Positions 1 to 11,405 of a DNA stretch of 64,000 bases are shown piece after piece. A program made the position numbers and the translations under genes. The notes beneath the pieces are model-generated. The model saw only the letters and a program-made list of their open reading frames with translations. It ran no database searches and was not told where the DNA came from. Origin of the DNA: Nitzschia sp. DOCU1 (taxonomy: Eukaryota > Bacillariophyta > Bacillariophyceae > Bacillariales > Bacillariaceae); the NCBI GenBank assembly GCA_951394045.1, contig OX595994.1:1116001-1180000 (forward strand), in the 5' to 3' direction. How positions within the stretch are numbered: the first letter of the stretch is position 1; every line of letters begins with the position of its first letter.

Positions 1-1469
1 TCGCCCGATAAATCTTGTCCAGCCTTGGCAGCGAGCCACATTTCCATGTTTTCATACAATTGATGCCACGGTTTTCCTCTACCGGTAAAATGCACAAGGT
101 CGCGATAAGGGGAGACCGGCTTGTATCGCCCGTGCGCGTCCGGTGGAACACAGGAATACTGATTCAACATCCCCTGCGGCGACAGCCATTCTAACTGTAG
201 CGTGTTATTGGTTCCTAGGCCCCAGTTTTCAATATTGTTCCAAATGATAATCGAGACGGATTGTTTCACATACTTGGTGTAGTAGTACAGGAGACTATTG
301 GAGTAACGGTAAGAACAAATGTCAATTTGTCACGGAGTAGGAGGCGAGAGAACTTTGTGCATATATACGACTTACCCTTGATCTGCAAAGCTCCCATGCC
401 AATCCCATTTTAGACCCTTGCCTATCAGTGGAGAGTGCCAAAAGTCGTCGTCGCTAAATTTGTGCCCCCACCCAACGTTCTCGTCCCAGTGCCTAAAGAA
501 TAGAAGCAAACGTGTCAGTCAAAACGTTGTTGCTGCGTTGCTGCAAGGATGAAACGAAGCTCCCATTTGACGTACGGGAATGGCATGCCAACAGCTTCCT
601 CTTCACGACGACGCACGATCCGTTGTAATTCCTCATAGTTTTCCTTGCTGGGTGTTAGCATAAAGAATCCTCCCTGTAAATGAAGCAGTAATAAATAGGA
701 AAAGTGAGGTCAAGTCGGGCGCAGAAGTACAGGAATCATTCTCTCCTTTTCGAAGAACATGGTCACGTACATGACTGGGCTCTACTTTTTGTGCCAAAAT
801 GACATTTTCTTTCAATTGAGGTGTTTGTCCATCTTTGGGTTCACTCAAATCAAAAATGTGATCCAAACTGCAGACGGGCATGACATCGGAATCCAAAAAG
901 ATTACGCGGCTGTATTCCGTCAAGGACAAAATCCGAAATTTCTCCATCATTAACGCATAAAATTTCTCATGGACTGGAGCCGCAAACTTTGGAATGTAAT
1001 GAATTTTGACTTTCTGGGATTGCAATAATTGTTCTTGTTCCGGTGGCAATTTGGTTTCCCCCGTCGCATACGATAATTGCACCAAGACGACGACATCGGC
1101 CACGCTTCCAGCGTCTCGTAGCTGCTTGGCGGCTACCACCACACTATACAAAAAGCCGCGATACTCGGCTCTTGGATGAAGGGCTCCTCCCACCACAAAG
1201 GCATATGCCCACTTTCGAAAGGGCTTGTCGTTGTTGTCGTTTGTGGCCGATGATGTAACCACTGCCGTAGTAGCATTCGCTGCCTTGGACTGGATTTCCC
1301 AGTCGGTAGGATCTATTATGCGATCATAATTGTCTTGTGTGGCACGCAAGTGCAAGGACCGTTGTTGCAAAACCGTCCAAACGAGACACAAGGCCAGGGC
1401 CATGCGAGAAAACGTCCTCGGTTTGTGAAACCGCGACCCCTCTTCGCGGCGAATCAAGCCAACCACCAT
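1..1469 (-). CDS. GT8 (glycogenin-like) type II membrane glycosyltransferase, 3' end outside window
   Basis: Four exons on the minus strand: 1469-771, 673-576, 492-376 and 294-1 (open at the edge). The introns (770-674, 575-493, 375-295) are GT-AG, and the phases join without a stop. The first ATG gives a short cytosolic tail, then a hydrophobic segment (ALALCLVWTVL), as in Golgi type II enzymes. The catalytic region has FLDSDVMP, the DxD metal/nucleotide-sugar site of GT8 enzymes, and exon 2 supplies the GGFFMLTPS strand usual after it. Exon 3 carries WDENVGWGHKFSDDDFWH. Substrate cannot be read from the sequence. The open frame runs upstream to a TTG but has no earlier ATG, and ATG 1403 is an alternative start. 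Family assignment is strong; the glycogenin versus Golgi role is inference. Confidence 0.8.
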
Positions 1470-2133
1470 AATGTATGTAGCTGCTGCTACTCTTACAACC
1501 ACAGCCACACCAATGACTCGTTGAGTACAAATAGCATTTCCAGAGGAAGAACGACTTCTTACGTCTCGCCCCAAAACAACTTTCACAATGGAATGAATCA
1601 ATCATGAATCATCCATCTCTCGCGTCTCACAAAGGTTCCACCGGTGCATGCGCGCTCGGGTCATCTTTCAAATTTTTCGGTCATTGGCTTGAGCGATTTC
1701 ATGTCGTATGAGACACATTCACATAAAACATTTTGGCGGTTCTACCTACGAAGTGAGAAGGTTTTTATGCGATGGTACCGGTATGTCATTTCAATGCCGA
1801 GCGTCTAACACAAGTATGCTAACAAAGATAGCTACCGGTACTTGAATGGATTACAGCTTGCTACTATTCTTGCATTCAAGCGATGATGCAACTAGCCACC
1901 CGCGAACGAGCTAGCTAGAGCTGGAAGGTCGCCAATCATCCACGTTCGAATTCGCGTCGCGTCGTTACTTCTAGTATATACTATTGCGGTCAACTAGCTA
2001 GCAATGTACCTTCCATTGTATGACTATTCTCTTGATGCCGGCGTCCTCACAATTAAAGGTGCAACACTAGCTTTCCACAATCAATCAGAATGTCGTCGTA
2101 ATACTGATGGATCTTTTCCGTTTACTATTGCTC
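1470..2133. other. Intergenic: 5' flank of the GT8 gene and 3' flank of the TAPT1 gene
   Basis: No convincing gene. It contains CTAGCTAG palindromes near 1912 and 1991 and a one-mismatch copy of the dispersed CTACCGGTAG palindrome at 1832-1841. Confidence 0.5.
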
Positions 2134-4208
2134 TTAGCTGTTCTTCTTTTCTAGTTTGGCGTTCTGCGAAGAGAACTCCGGCGCGGCCTGGAGTTTCGAC
2201 AAGGAAATCTTTTGCAAGAAGGACCCCAGCGAGAGTTTGCAGATCAACAGCAAGAACCAAAATCCAAAGACTCCCAAGGCAATGATCCACCGGGAAAGTT
2301 CGTACTCGTACGTGGCATATTTGAATGCCTCTTTTAGATATCGCGCCATGACGCACACCAAGGGAAGTTGTGCAAAGCCAATACGTTTCACAACGGCATG
2401 AGAATGGTCCAGATTGACTCCTTCATGTCCAATACCCGTCACATCACCCGCCAGGAGTAGGCCATATTCTGGATAGATATGACTCGAAATGTAATTGAAC
2501 TTGGTAATAAAAGAGTGCTTGATCCAATCGGCCAACCACTCGGCACACCACACAATCCCACACATGTGGATGTAATTCATGACCATCTTTTCATCCATTC
2601 CTTGCGATATGTTGAGAGCCAACACCAATGCCAAGAAGAGCGCCAGTTTGAATCGTTCACATATATCACTCGCCGCAATTTTGAACAAATTGGCCTTGTT
2701 GTATTTTTTGAATACTGTCGATTTGATTTCGGCAAAGTTTCCCCCAATCAACAAGGAAATCAGCGCTTGATCATCGGAATTCATGGCCACATTCAATGTC
2801 GCAACGTGGACAAATAACAAAAAGGAATGCACGGCCGTATACGACAGAACCACGATTACGGATACAATCAAACGAGAACTCCGGGGTCGACGGGTAGTAT
2901 TCCAATAGAGTGAATCCAAACAATCCTGTCCCAAGGAACACATGAGCCGATCAAAGACTTCCACGATTGCAATCAATACGTAGAGTTTCACCATTGCTTG
3001 TCCACGAATCCAATGGTAAAACTTTCCAATACTGATGGGCATCAAAACCCATTTATAAATCGAGTAAATGATGCTGACCTGAATCAACTGATACGAATGC
3101 CTGTGTATCATACGAAATAAAACAGTGTCAGTATTGAATTTGCAGCAAGCAATCCGTCGTCTTGTTGCCTGTATATCACGTACCTTCGATGAAATCGAAA
3201 TGGCCCTTCTGGCACTTGCTTGTGAAACATGCGAATGACCAAAAATCGTGCCAACAAGAGGCAACTCCAGACAAATCGAATGGGCAATATGGTCAAAATG
3301 TACAAGAAGGAGTCGACGCAAATCCAAAAGCCAAAGCTCAGCAAAGCTTCGACGGCACTGGGAATTTTGACAAATTCTTCCATTTGTTTGTCGGTATCGT
3401 AGTTGGATTCTTGGAAACTATTCAAATAATCTAGCCATTTGGATTTGACGTCATTCTTTTCCGGATTGCTGTTCATGGAAGCCGTGCGTTTCAGCTCTTG
3501 AGTAAAAGTTACTTGTGACGTTTCATCCTTCCTGAGTGCTAGAGTCGTGCGAGGAAGAGGCATGGACTTAGCGTCGGTATGGTTATTGTCGGGGGAGGCG
3601 GGACCAGGAGATGGGGAGCAGGCGGAGGATGTCTGATTGGTGGTTGGTCGAATGGGTGACACGGCTTGTGTGGCTGCCACCAGACTGGCCACTTGAAACT
3701 CAGGCAGTCCATCTGGCATGTACATGCTTTCAGCTAACTCGGTCATAACTTTGGTTTGTCGAGGGGAATCGGGACTGTGCAATACTCGAAAACTCAAATT
3801 CCGCCGCCTTCTGCTGTTAATCGTTGGAAGCGGGGTCTGCGCGGATGGAGAATCGAGAGCTAAATAATTGCTGCCATCTTGTCCTTCATCTTCATCCACA
3901 GGAGGCGATGCTGGGGGAGTAATACTGGGAGGTGAAATACTCCGCGACGACCGTCCCTTTTGTTGCTGTAAGAGTAGAGATAAAGTGGCCAGTTTCTCTT
4001 CAAGTTCCTGAACTCGTTCTTCCAAATCGGAGCGATGGTGTTGAGGCGACGCCAAACTGCTGCTATCTGGCGCCGTTGTGGAAGAGGACCCCGAGTCTCG
4101 ACCCTCATCGCTACCTCGGGACGGCATGTCCAGGGCTAAACCGATGCAACCGTCATCCGCTGGACTGCTGGGTGTCGATGGTTTCAGCAAAGTATTCGGT
4201 GCCACCAT
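2134..4208 (-). CDS. TAPT1/Emp65-family multi-pass ER membrane protein
   Basis: Two exons, 4208-3184 and 3100-2134, with an 83-nt intron (GTACGT...CACAG), give 663 aa. Residues 1-280 are Ser/Pro-rich and disordered, with a short coiled coil near residue 60. The rest is multi-pass membrane. The family signature is clear: EFVKIPSAVEALLSFGFW, then VDSFLYILTILPIR at the end of exon 1, and RGQAMVKLYVL with EVFDRLMCSLGQDCLDSLYW in exon 2. The intron falls inside this conserved block and the join restores it (HRRHSYQ). TAPT1-family proteins sit in the ER membrane and are linked to ER protein homeostasis and, in animals, cilia; the role here is inference. It is divergent from the amidotransferase gene with a 571-bp shared upstream region. 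Confidence 0.85.
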
Positions 4209-4779
4209 CGCTGCAACGGAAGTACGGAGCTAGAAGGAGATTGGAGATTAACAGGCAAGTTCTTGTTGCAACAGTAGCACTAATAGCTACTTGCTTGAGT
4301 CTCAGTGCACTGCTGATGCGACAAAGAGATGGTCACGAAGTTTGCCTTGCGTTGTTGATAATGACTTGGCGGTGACACGAGGGAAGAAGGTCGCCGAAGA
4401 AAGAATGAAGGATTGGTGGGCTTCTCGCGGTTGTTGCGGTATGTGCGTCAAAACGTCGACGACGTTGAGACGGTTTCATCTACGTTGCGCAGTCGTACGA
4501 TAGTTATTAGTCCGTTCGCTCGTCGCCGGTTTCGCTACTCGGGTTCCACGTATCATCCCGGTGGTAAGCCAATTTTGCCTCGGGACTGCGAAAACAGTCA
4601 CGAGTTCCATTCTTCCTCCACGAGAGCGCGAAGTTTGCCATGACGTCATGACACGAAATCTTCGTATTGTAGTAGCAGTCGAGCAGGCATAGTGAACACG
4701 ACGAGAAAGCGGCAAGTTCTTGACGAGCTTCACAAGGAGCACAATTCGGATTGTAGAGGATTATTGACTGTTGATTAGC
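4209..4779. promoter_or_regulatory. Shared divergent upstream region (TAPT1 gene / amidotransferase gene)
   Basis: A 571-bp gap between two divergent start codons, so it must hold both promoters. I see no clear TATA box or conserved element. Short open frames here lack family features. Confidence 0.4.
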
Positions 4780-5718
4780 ATGGTCTTGGAAGTAACTTCA
4801 GTAATGGAGACAGCAGCTCCAGCGACGGTACTTGCGCGCATCGCTGGCGACAACTACGACGAAAATGTAGAACGAGAATTACGACTCCTCTTTTTGGGAT
4901 GCGAGGCCAAGCCGCCCTATGGACCCTATGAACACACGGCAAGATTGTTTCTAGACTTGATTGATCGAGCTCTCCAAGAGATCGAGGCGCCCGTCACCAG
5001 GGTAATTCTGGATGTGTACCATGTTTCGAAGAATCAATTTCCTCCCCGATCCGTCTATGGCGACTATGATGGAATCATTCTGCCTGGATCCTTCAATGCG
5101 GCATATGATAACGAACCATGGATTTTGGAGTTGTGTAAAGTCATTCAAGAAGAATTAGTACCGAATCAACGACCAACATTGGGTGTTTGTTTTGGACATC
5201 AAGTCTATGCTCATTCCTTTCCCGACGGCGGCGCCATTAAATGTCCGGCGGGTTCCCAGGCGGGTCGCAAGGTCGCCGAGTTGACGCCGCATGGAAAGAA
5301 ATGGCTCTATAATAACAATGAATCAAACAATACTACTACAGATAATCACGACTTGAGTTGTGGATTGCAACTTTACTACACTCATGGTGACATGGTGGAA
5401 AAACTTCCATCTCAAGGTTACGTGCTGAGTGGAACCAAGGAGGTGCCTGTCCAAGCGGCCATTTACATTAGTGATGAAAACAAGCCCACTGCCATTACCT
5501 TTCAAGCGCACCCCGAATATGCTTCGTCCATGTCCTTGGGGTTGGAGGGTACCTTGAACCCCATTTTGCAGGCCATGCATGATCGGCAGGCCATTTCGGC
5601 CGATGAATTTAAACGAGCCAAACAAGACGCCCTGCAAGAATACGAGACGGTGGAGCGACAAAGTCTTCAAACCATGATCACTGCGGGTCGACTCTTGGGG
5701 TGGTTTCCGAGCGTGTAA
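4780..5718 (+). CDS. Class I glutamine amidotransferase-like protein (GMP-synthase-type GATase1 domain)
   Basis: Single exon, 312 aa from ATG 4780; the open frame reaches a TTG three codons upstream but has no earlier ATG. A GATase1 fold spans about residues 35-260. GVCFGHQ carries the nucleophile Cys137, and FQAHPEY gives the His-Glu of the catalytic triad. YDGIILPGS is the usual strand before the oxyanion loop. There is no synthetase domain, so it resembles stand-alone enzymes of the yeast YLR126C/bacterial GMP-synthase-like group, which may hydrolyse gamma-glutamyl compounds. The substrate is not predictable. An Asn/Thr-rich insert lies near residues 180-190. No targeting peptide is obvious, suggesting a cytosolic enzyme. 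Confidence 0.85.
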   Translation: MVLEVTSVMETAAPATVLARIAGDNYDENVERELRLLFLGCEAKPPYGPYEHTARLFLDLIDRALQEIEAPVTRVILDVYHVSKNQFPPRSVYGDYDGIILPGSFNAAYDNEPWILELCKVIQEELVPNQRPTLGVCFGHQVYAHSFPDGGAIKCPAGSQAGRKVAELTPHGKKWLYNNNESNNTTTDNHDLSCGLQLYYTHGDMVEKLPSQGYVLSGTKEVPVQAAIYISDENKPTAITFQAHPEYASSMSLGLEGTLNPILQAMHDRQAISADEFKRAKQDALQEYETVERQSLQTMITAGRLLGWFPSV

Positions 5719-5960
5719 CATATATATTGTCACTGACTTATAAACGATTTCTTGAGATCTCGCCGGACTTTGTTGTTGCGTTACCAGAGTTGAAGTAGTC
5801 ATAGACGAAGCACTGAAATCGTAGGAGCATTAGAAACCCAAGAAAAAGATACGAGTCTCAATTTCTTCCAGACACAATGACCCGATTTTCAGCAATGTCG
5901 TGCTTCGAGACACACGCCCATTTCGTTTTCGCCGACCGATTACATGAACAGAGATTCCTT

Positions 5961-6910
5961 TCAAGTTATGCCTTCAGAATTCGTCGGCTCGTCAAAGGGG
6001 CTTGATATATCCGATGACCAGCTAGCGTTTTCCGTCAATGTCGGCATGGATCGCGCTTCCATCAACTCTTCACGTGACACCATCTTCCGAAGATTATCCC
6101 TGCTCCGAATGCTGTCCTCTCCGCCGCCTTCCACAACAGTACTGTTATTCATGGCACACAATTCCATATCCCCCGCGTCCGATAAACATTCCCACTGCAT
6201 CGAAATTTGTGGTGATAACGGATCAAAGCTGCAATTACTGGTGGAACTTTCCACTCGAAAGAACCGTCGTCCTTCCTTTTGGTGGCTCTGCAACGAATCT
6301 CCTTCATCCGACATGGAGCTCAACAATCGTTCTGTGGTCGCCCTGAGATCTTTTTTGGCATGCCTTCGTCGGACATTCCGACGATTGATCCATTTGACAA
6401 ATCTATCTGTCCGTGTCCCTTCTTGGGTGTCATCGAGAATATCCTCCCTGATTCATAAAAAAGGAAAGAATAATACGTCGCAACGAGCGAATCAGGCACA
6501 TCATCGTTTCATAGACCCTGACTGATAGACTCCCAAAACAGCACAACCTACCATCGAATATACGAGTCATCAAATCGAAAGAACTTGTCACGAAACCGTT
6601 CTGAACCCTCCTTTGGCTCGGGACCATTTCGTATGAACCCAGTGACCTTACGAATACATTGCTTCGTGTAATACCACCAGGCTGCAAGAAAGACCGGAAG
6701 CAACAAGCACCCATGGGAAATCAAGCCTGGTGGCGGTGCATGCAGGGATCTTTCACCAGGTGACAAATGTTGTTGCGTGTGTTTGGCATGACGAAGAAGA
6801 ATTCTGTGCTCATGTAGCGGCACGTTGACGGTGTTATCGTTAAAATCCAATGGCAATGACGAATCGCCTTCCTCTCCCACAAGAAGATTTCTTGGTATTC
6901 GATCCTTCAT
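5961..6910 (-). CDS. Hypothetical single-pass membrane protein
   Basis: Two exons, 6910-6552 and 6447-5961, separated by a 104-nt GT-AG intron (6551-6448). The junction restores Trp (YIRW then EDILDDTQEG), giving 281 aa. One hydrophobic stretch (CLLLPVFLAAWWYYT, about residues 70-84) is preceded by a short His/Arg-rich region. A basic block (RRNVRRRHAKK) follows, then a long acidic, Ser-rich tail. I recognise no family. Phase agreement and an intact frame on both sides support a real gene over the overlapping plus-strand frame. The layout suggests an anchored protein with a disordered cytosolic tail. Confidence 0.6.
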
Positions 6911-7749
6911 TTTCAGAAGAACAGCTCAGAGATAAAGCCCATGGAGAACGTTTCTGGATGCAGTGGCTTGCACCTCTGCGAGCCGTTGGTAGGGTGAATG
7001 AATGATGTATAGTAGGATGACGGCGGCCGTCAAAAGGATGTCGGCATTGTCAAATGGCCGATCCACCAACTATACATACAAACAACGAAGAAAGGTGAAC
7101 ACCGGTGTAGGGAGCACGCGGCGGAAAAATTGCCCTCAACCGCCACGGCACGTGGTTTGGGAGTCTCCAAATATTATATATTTTAATATGCGTACGTATG
7201 TTTAAGACGGAAGGAGCCCGTCGAGCCATTGCCGACCGCCTGCCTCAAACTACTACATAAAATGTTGTGACTTCACTACAACACCCAGACAAAGATAACG
7301 CAGTGCGGACTACCCAGTTTGCCAACTACGGTACCTTGACTCTAGCTATGTTGCATAATTGTAGTTCACAGGAGTATACCCTACGGATAGCTGTACTGTA
7401 TTAGAGGGCGTGGCGTTGGCCTCCCCCCAACCATAGTTTTTCCAGCAACGGCAATCAATAGCAACACGAAATCATCATGCTGCTTCTTCATGGTACTAGC
7501 TAATGACGACAGTGGTGCAGCCACGATAAGTATAGTTGAAGCAGACGGCGAAGAAGACGAGACAACATCACTAATACGACCGATCGTCTAGTAGTACGCT
7601 GCTTTAATAGAAGTCTAGTGCTACTATGAAAGAAACCAGCTTTGAGGTGCCACCACCACCAGCGCAGTACTAAAAAAAGAGCTAACGATACCCCCCCCCC
7701 CCCGGCAAGAATGTAAAGACCCCCATTTCTTTACGATAACGCATCCCAT
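6911..7749. other. Intergenic 0.84 kb
   Basis: No supported gene. A short open frame (7002-7205) has no recognisable features. A 13-C homopolymer lies at 7691-7703. Confidence 0.45.
7691..7703. repeat. Poly-C tract (13 nt)
   Basis: Uninterrupted run of 13 C, about 50 bp past the stop of the DUF6824 gene. Its length is likely to be error-prone in sequencing and could be polymorphic. Confidence 0.9.
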
Positions 7750-8556
7750 TCAGTCATGCTGCTGCCGCCGCTTCTTGCCACGCGTTGCCTGCTGAGCTAG
7801 AATATGTACTATTTGCTCGTTTGGTTCAAGAAGCACGTGGCGAAAGGTGGTGGTTGACGGCCCCGTGGTCACTTTTTCTACTTTTGATGAAGAGGAGACA
7901 GCACCAACAGTAGAAGGGAGAAACAAGCGTTGACGGTTGGTGGGAAGAATAGGCTGATTGCGTATCATTTGACCTTTTCGTTCTTGTTTCTGCTGGGAGA
8001 TTCCTCCTACCCCAACTGCCAGCTTCTTTTCCCATGCCTGTCGCTCGCTCCTACTGGTAGCTCGACGAACCGTTTCAGACCTGCCACTTGACCGGTAAGC
8101 CTTGAGACTGACTCGAAGCGAGTTGAGGACCATTTGTCGCGGCAAATTTCCCCCCACTAGTTAACGAAAGGGCAAACGGCATGTTGGTGTCTTTCGTCTT
8201 TCGACAAGGCGATCTGCGAGAGGTCCTGGCTGACAGTTCTTACCTTCGTACCACAAGCCACCGTCTTTCTGCTTAACAAAACCACTCTCGCTTCCACTAT
8301 TGATACGAACCCTCGTCAATATTTCCGAGATAAAAATATGCTTCTGCGTCGTGGTCGCTTGAGCATAATAATCCATATAGCTGTCCACAATTTGTCTGAA
8401 TCGGATATTCCCAGGGTGCGAGTTTGCAAGTCTCCCACGTACGCCTTGAGGTGGGCAGATCACATCGTTCGGTCCAGGAACGAAATCGTTTGGCATCTGG
8501 TGTTGCTGGCATTCGCAGTCCAGATTCAACGCGCTGAGCTTGCAGCAATGAGGCAT
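7750..8556 (-). CDS. DUF6824 domain protein
   Basis: Two exons, 8556-8244 and 8156-7750, with an 87-nt intron (GTAAGA...TAACTAG), give 239 aa. The domain runs from about residue 27 to 125: PNDVICPPQGVRG, SHPGNIRFRQIV (the hallmark H-P-G-N-x-x-F-R), then GFVKQKDGGLWYE across the splice site into VGGNLPRQMVLNSLR. The intron interrupts the W-x-x-V-G core and splicing restores it exactly. DUF6824 proteins are abundant in diatoms and of unknown function; I infer a regulatory or nucleic-acid role only from its spread and basic character. The C-terminal half is basic and Ser-rich, ending GKKRRQQHD, a possible nuclear signal. Confidence 0.8.
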
Positions 8557-9348
8557 CGTGGCGATCGATGGCTGTCCTTTCCGAAGGTTAAGATTATGTG
8601 TTTGTTTGATGTCAAACGTCGTGAACTTGTCTGCTTGATGTGTGATGAGGAATTATAAAATGTACGCATGGTGATGATGGCGGTGCTCGGCAACGCGAAT
8701 CTCATTTCGAAGCCCGCGCCGGTGCACTGGCTGCGCGAAATGGAAATTCCGGTTGGCACGACTCCCGCGATAGCGGGGCGGCTAATAGTAGAACTGTGAT
8801 TCAACTAAGATCGCAATAAGACCATTCCATTGACATTTTGAAAAGAAACCAAAATATTGTAGTCATACCTGGTAAATTTTGAACTAAGCATAGCATAACA
8901 CAATGATTAACTGTTAACAGCTGCCCAATAAGGCTTTTACGTCGCACGGTGGGTGGGGCATTCCCCACGTCTTATTATCCCATCCTCTAACCCTTGACAA
9001 ACAAGGAAACGCTAGCTAGAAGTGGGGTCGGCAGCAATTGTATCGATTCGAGAGGAGACCTTGTCGACTCGAAGAGTGGTTAAAGCTTGTCAGAAATGTA
9101 AACTCACCATACTATCGTAGCCTAATCATAGATGGCAGAGTTGTCCTAAAGACATGTGTATGTAATGTCGTGGGCTAGTGTGTGCTATGCAAGTAGTGAT
9201 ATTTCATCTAAGAACCCCGTCGCCCCTACAAACCAGCACTCCCGGTATTGATGAAGTGCTACTATTGGGGACGAACAGCGGCACGTTGTCGACAGACCCT
9301 GAATCGAGCGACGATCCGAGCATGTCAACATTCGAAACTCGTTCGCGT
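8557..9348. other. Intergenic 0.79 kb
   Basis: No supported gene. A CTAGCTAG palindrome lies near 9012. Short frames on both strands show no domain or splice partner. Confidence 0.45.
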
Positions 9349-10625
9349 TCACTTTTCCCGGTGATCCGCAACCTTCCAGTGTTGCAAAACAGAACAAATG
9401 ATCCGATTCTTGCCCGTGGTACTTCTAAGTACCTCTTTTAGTTGAGGAGTGACGTCCCGGTTTGATTTGCCTCGCAAAACGATGGTACGCTTCTCGGGAA
9501 CAATCCAGCACTCCAACCACTCGTCCCGAAACTGACACGTTGGTACAGCGAATATTTCCCGGCGCTCTTCACCATGAAGTATCTCAACCCTACAGTCCGA
9601 GTGAAGCTCTGGGGACTGGATGAATTTGCTAGCAACATCCTTGGCACGGAGCAGCTTTGTCCCCTGAAGAGTAATGGGGGACCCAACAAGAACAGCTTGT
9701 TCATGCGCCTCTTGATGTACTTGTTTCAACACTTTCACCGCAAGTGGGTGAGAAGGGCAACGAAAACAAAGAAACTTGAATTTGTGGAATTTTGTTTGTA
9801 TGAGGCCATCGGGGGCAAATGATTGGGGTGGTAAGTAGAGATGAACAGGACCGGGCCAGAATTGGTCCGCAAGCTTCTGGAATACGAGTCTAGCTTCGTT
9901 GAAGGCAGAGCACACTTTCGGGTTTTGCTTTGTGGCGTACGCCTTCTTTGGAAAGTCTAGAAGCTGATCTATCTGCTTGATGTTATGGTGCTGCAGGTAC
10001 ACATGTACCGACGGGGTGGATGAAACAATTTTTACTGATTGCAGCAAATGTTTCGGAACACTCATGTGAGGAGGAAGAAGTGCAGATACCGTTCATTGGG
10101 ATCCTCGCATTACTTACATCGGTCAAGTTGCTCTTCTCTTGTTGCATTATCATCGGTTGCAATCGTCTCATCCTTACCCCAACTTAAGAGCGTACAGGCC
10201 TCATAGGTGCATTCTGTGGGCAATGCCAAAATTGAATGAGACCCGCCTTCAGACGTGGAACGGGACTTTGTCGTCATCAAGTGGTTCGCTACCTCTTCAA
10301 TGCCTGAGACAGTAGGCGTAACCTTTTGCACTCGGTTTAACCATGCCGGCTGGGAAAGTACTGGATGTATCTTTATGGAAGAATGCGAAGGTTGGACAGC
10401 AGTTCTCATCTTCTTGACTCTCGAGACCGATGCCGATGGTGCTGGCATTTGTCGTTTGTTGCCTCCCTTAGGAGACCACTTCTTTGAACATTCAACAGGC
10501 TGCAGTCCACATGCATCCCTGTCTCCCCTATCCTCCGACGAGCAGTAATTCTGCTGGTCGATCGGACCATTTTCTTGATTCTTTTGTCTAACGGTCGGCC
10601 CGTCCAATGCTACCCCACTTGTCAT
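9349..10625 (-). CDS. YrdC/Sua5-like protein, diverged active site
   Basis: Two exons, 10625-10118 and 10034-9349, with an 83-nt intron (GTAAGT...AATCAG), give 397 aa. A Ser/Lys-rich 140-residue N-terminus precedes a YrdC-like domain: ILALPTECTYEA (compare the family's A-F-P-T-E-T-V-Y-G), LKIVSSTPSVHV (K-x-R...PLIVHV), then FWPGPVHLYLPP (FWPGPLT). YrdC proteins make threonylcarbamoyl-AMP for the tRNA t6A modification. Here the Gly after Tyr, the Arg of K-x-R and the S-x-N motif are changed, so catalysis is doubtful. A competing splice (donor 10113, acceptor ending 10061) is only 53 nt with weaker sites. The open frame extends to a TTG at 10706 without another ATG. Confidence 0.65.
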
Positions 10626-11405
10626 TACAGAAACGAAGCAGGCACTTCGTAAAATCCAATCTCTTATCTCTTTCGACGAGCAAGCCAAGGTTGTTTGAGA
10701 TGTCAAACAAGATCTGAAGTGTTACACTTCAGAACAGATGCGAAGGATCAGGAGAAAGTCAAGAAAGAATAATGATGATGGCTTGCTCAGCTCAGCTGGG
10801 ACGGTCAATCCTCGCGACACCGCACGCATGATTTTCCCCGCGAGCAACCAATGGTTCCGGATCGATGAGGCTGTCAGCCATTTTGCGCGGGAAAAAGATC
10901 ATTGGCCGTATCCGGCATCAAATTTGAGAAGACTCACGCACGCGAGAGGGCTCGGCTGGCGAGCGCGCGAAGCATCATTTATTCACACTATTTTGTGTCG
11001 GTAGATCCAATATTTTCAGTACTATCATTACAGATAGCCCCATGTTACCGTGCGCCGAGGAGAAGGGGGCTGTTGTTCCGAAAGAAAGAATTAGAGAGCC
11101 ACGTCAACCATACGATACGTGTCCTTAGTACTCATCAGAAAACAGGTAGTTAGTATTACTAAATGACATATTCGAATGATTTGCAATCCGAATTACGGGT
11201 TGCTACAAACGAACAAACTATTACCAGGTACGCAATTGACGCAAGTAGTGCCTATCAAGGCATTAGCGTCGTACGGGGGGATCTCTCACTACCGGTAGCG
11301 CCAGGTGGACGAACTCGCAACGACCTGAAGGTGACCTACTAAGAATTACTGTTCTGGAACCGTTAGTACAGTACCCTATTAGTAGTCCCTTCAATATTCG
11401 GGTGC
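10626..11405. other. Intergenic 0.78 kb
   Basis: No supported gene. It holds one exact CTACCGGTAG palindrome (11289-11298), about 110 bp past the stop of the next minus-strand gene. Confidence 0.45.

Noticed and set aside
5944..6525. 193-codon plus-strand frame
   Set aside because: Antisense to the two-exon minus gene, whose splice phase and composition are more coherent.
10061..10113. Alternative 53-nt intron in the YrdC-like gene
   Set aside because: Shorter than any other intron here, with weaker splice sites; the 83-nt alternative restores the K...P..VHV family block.
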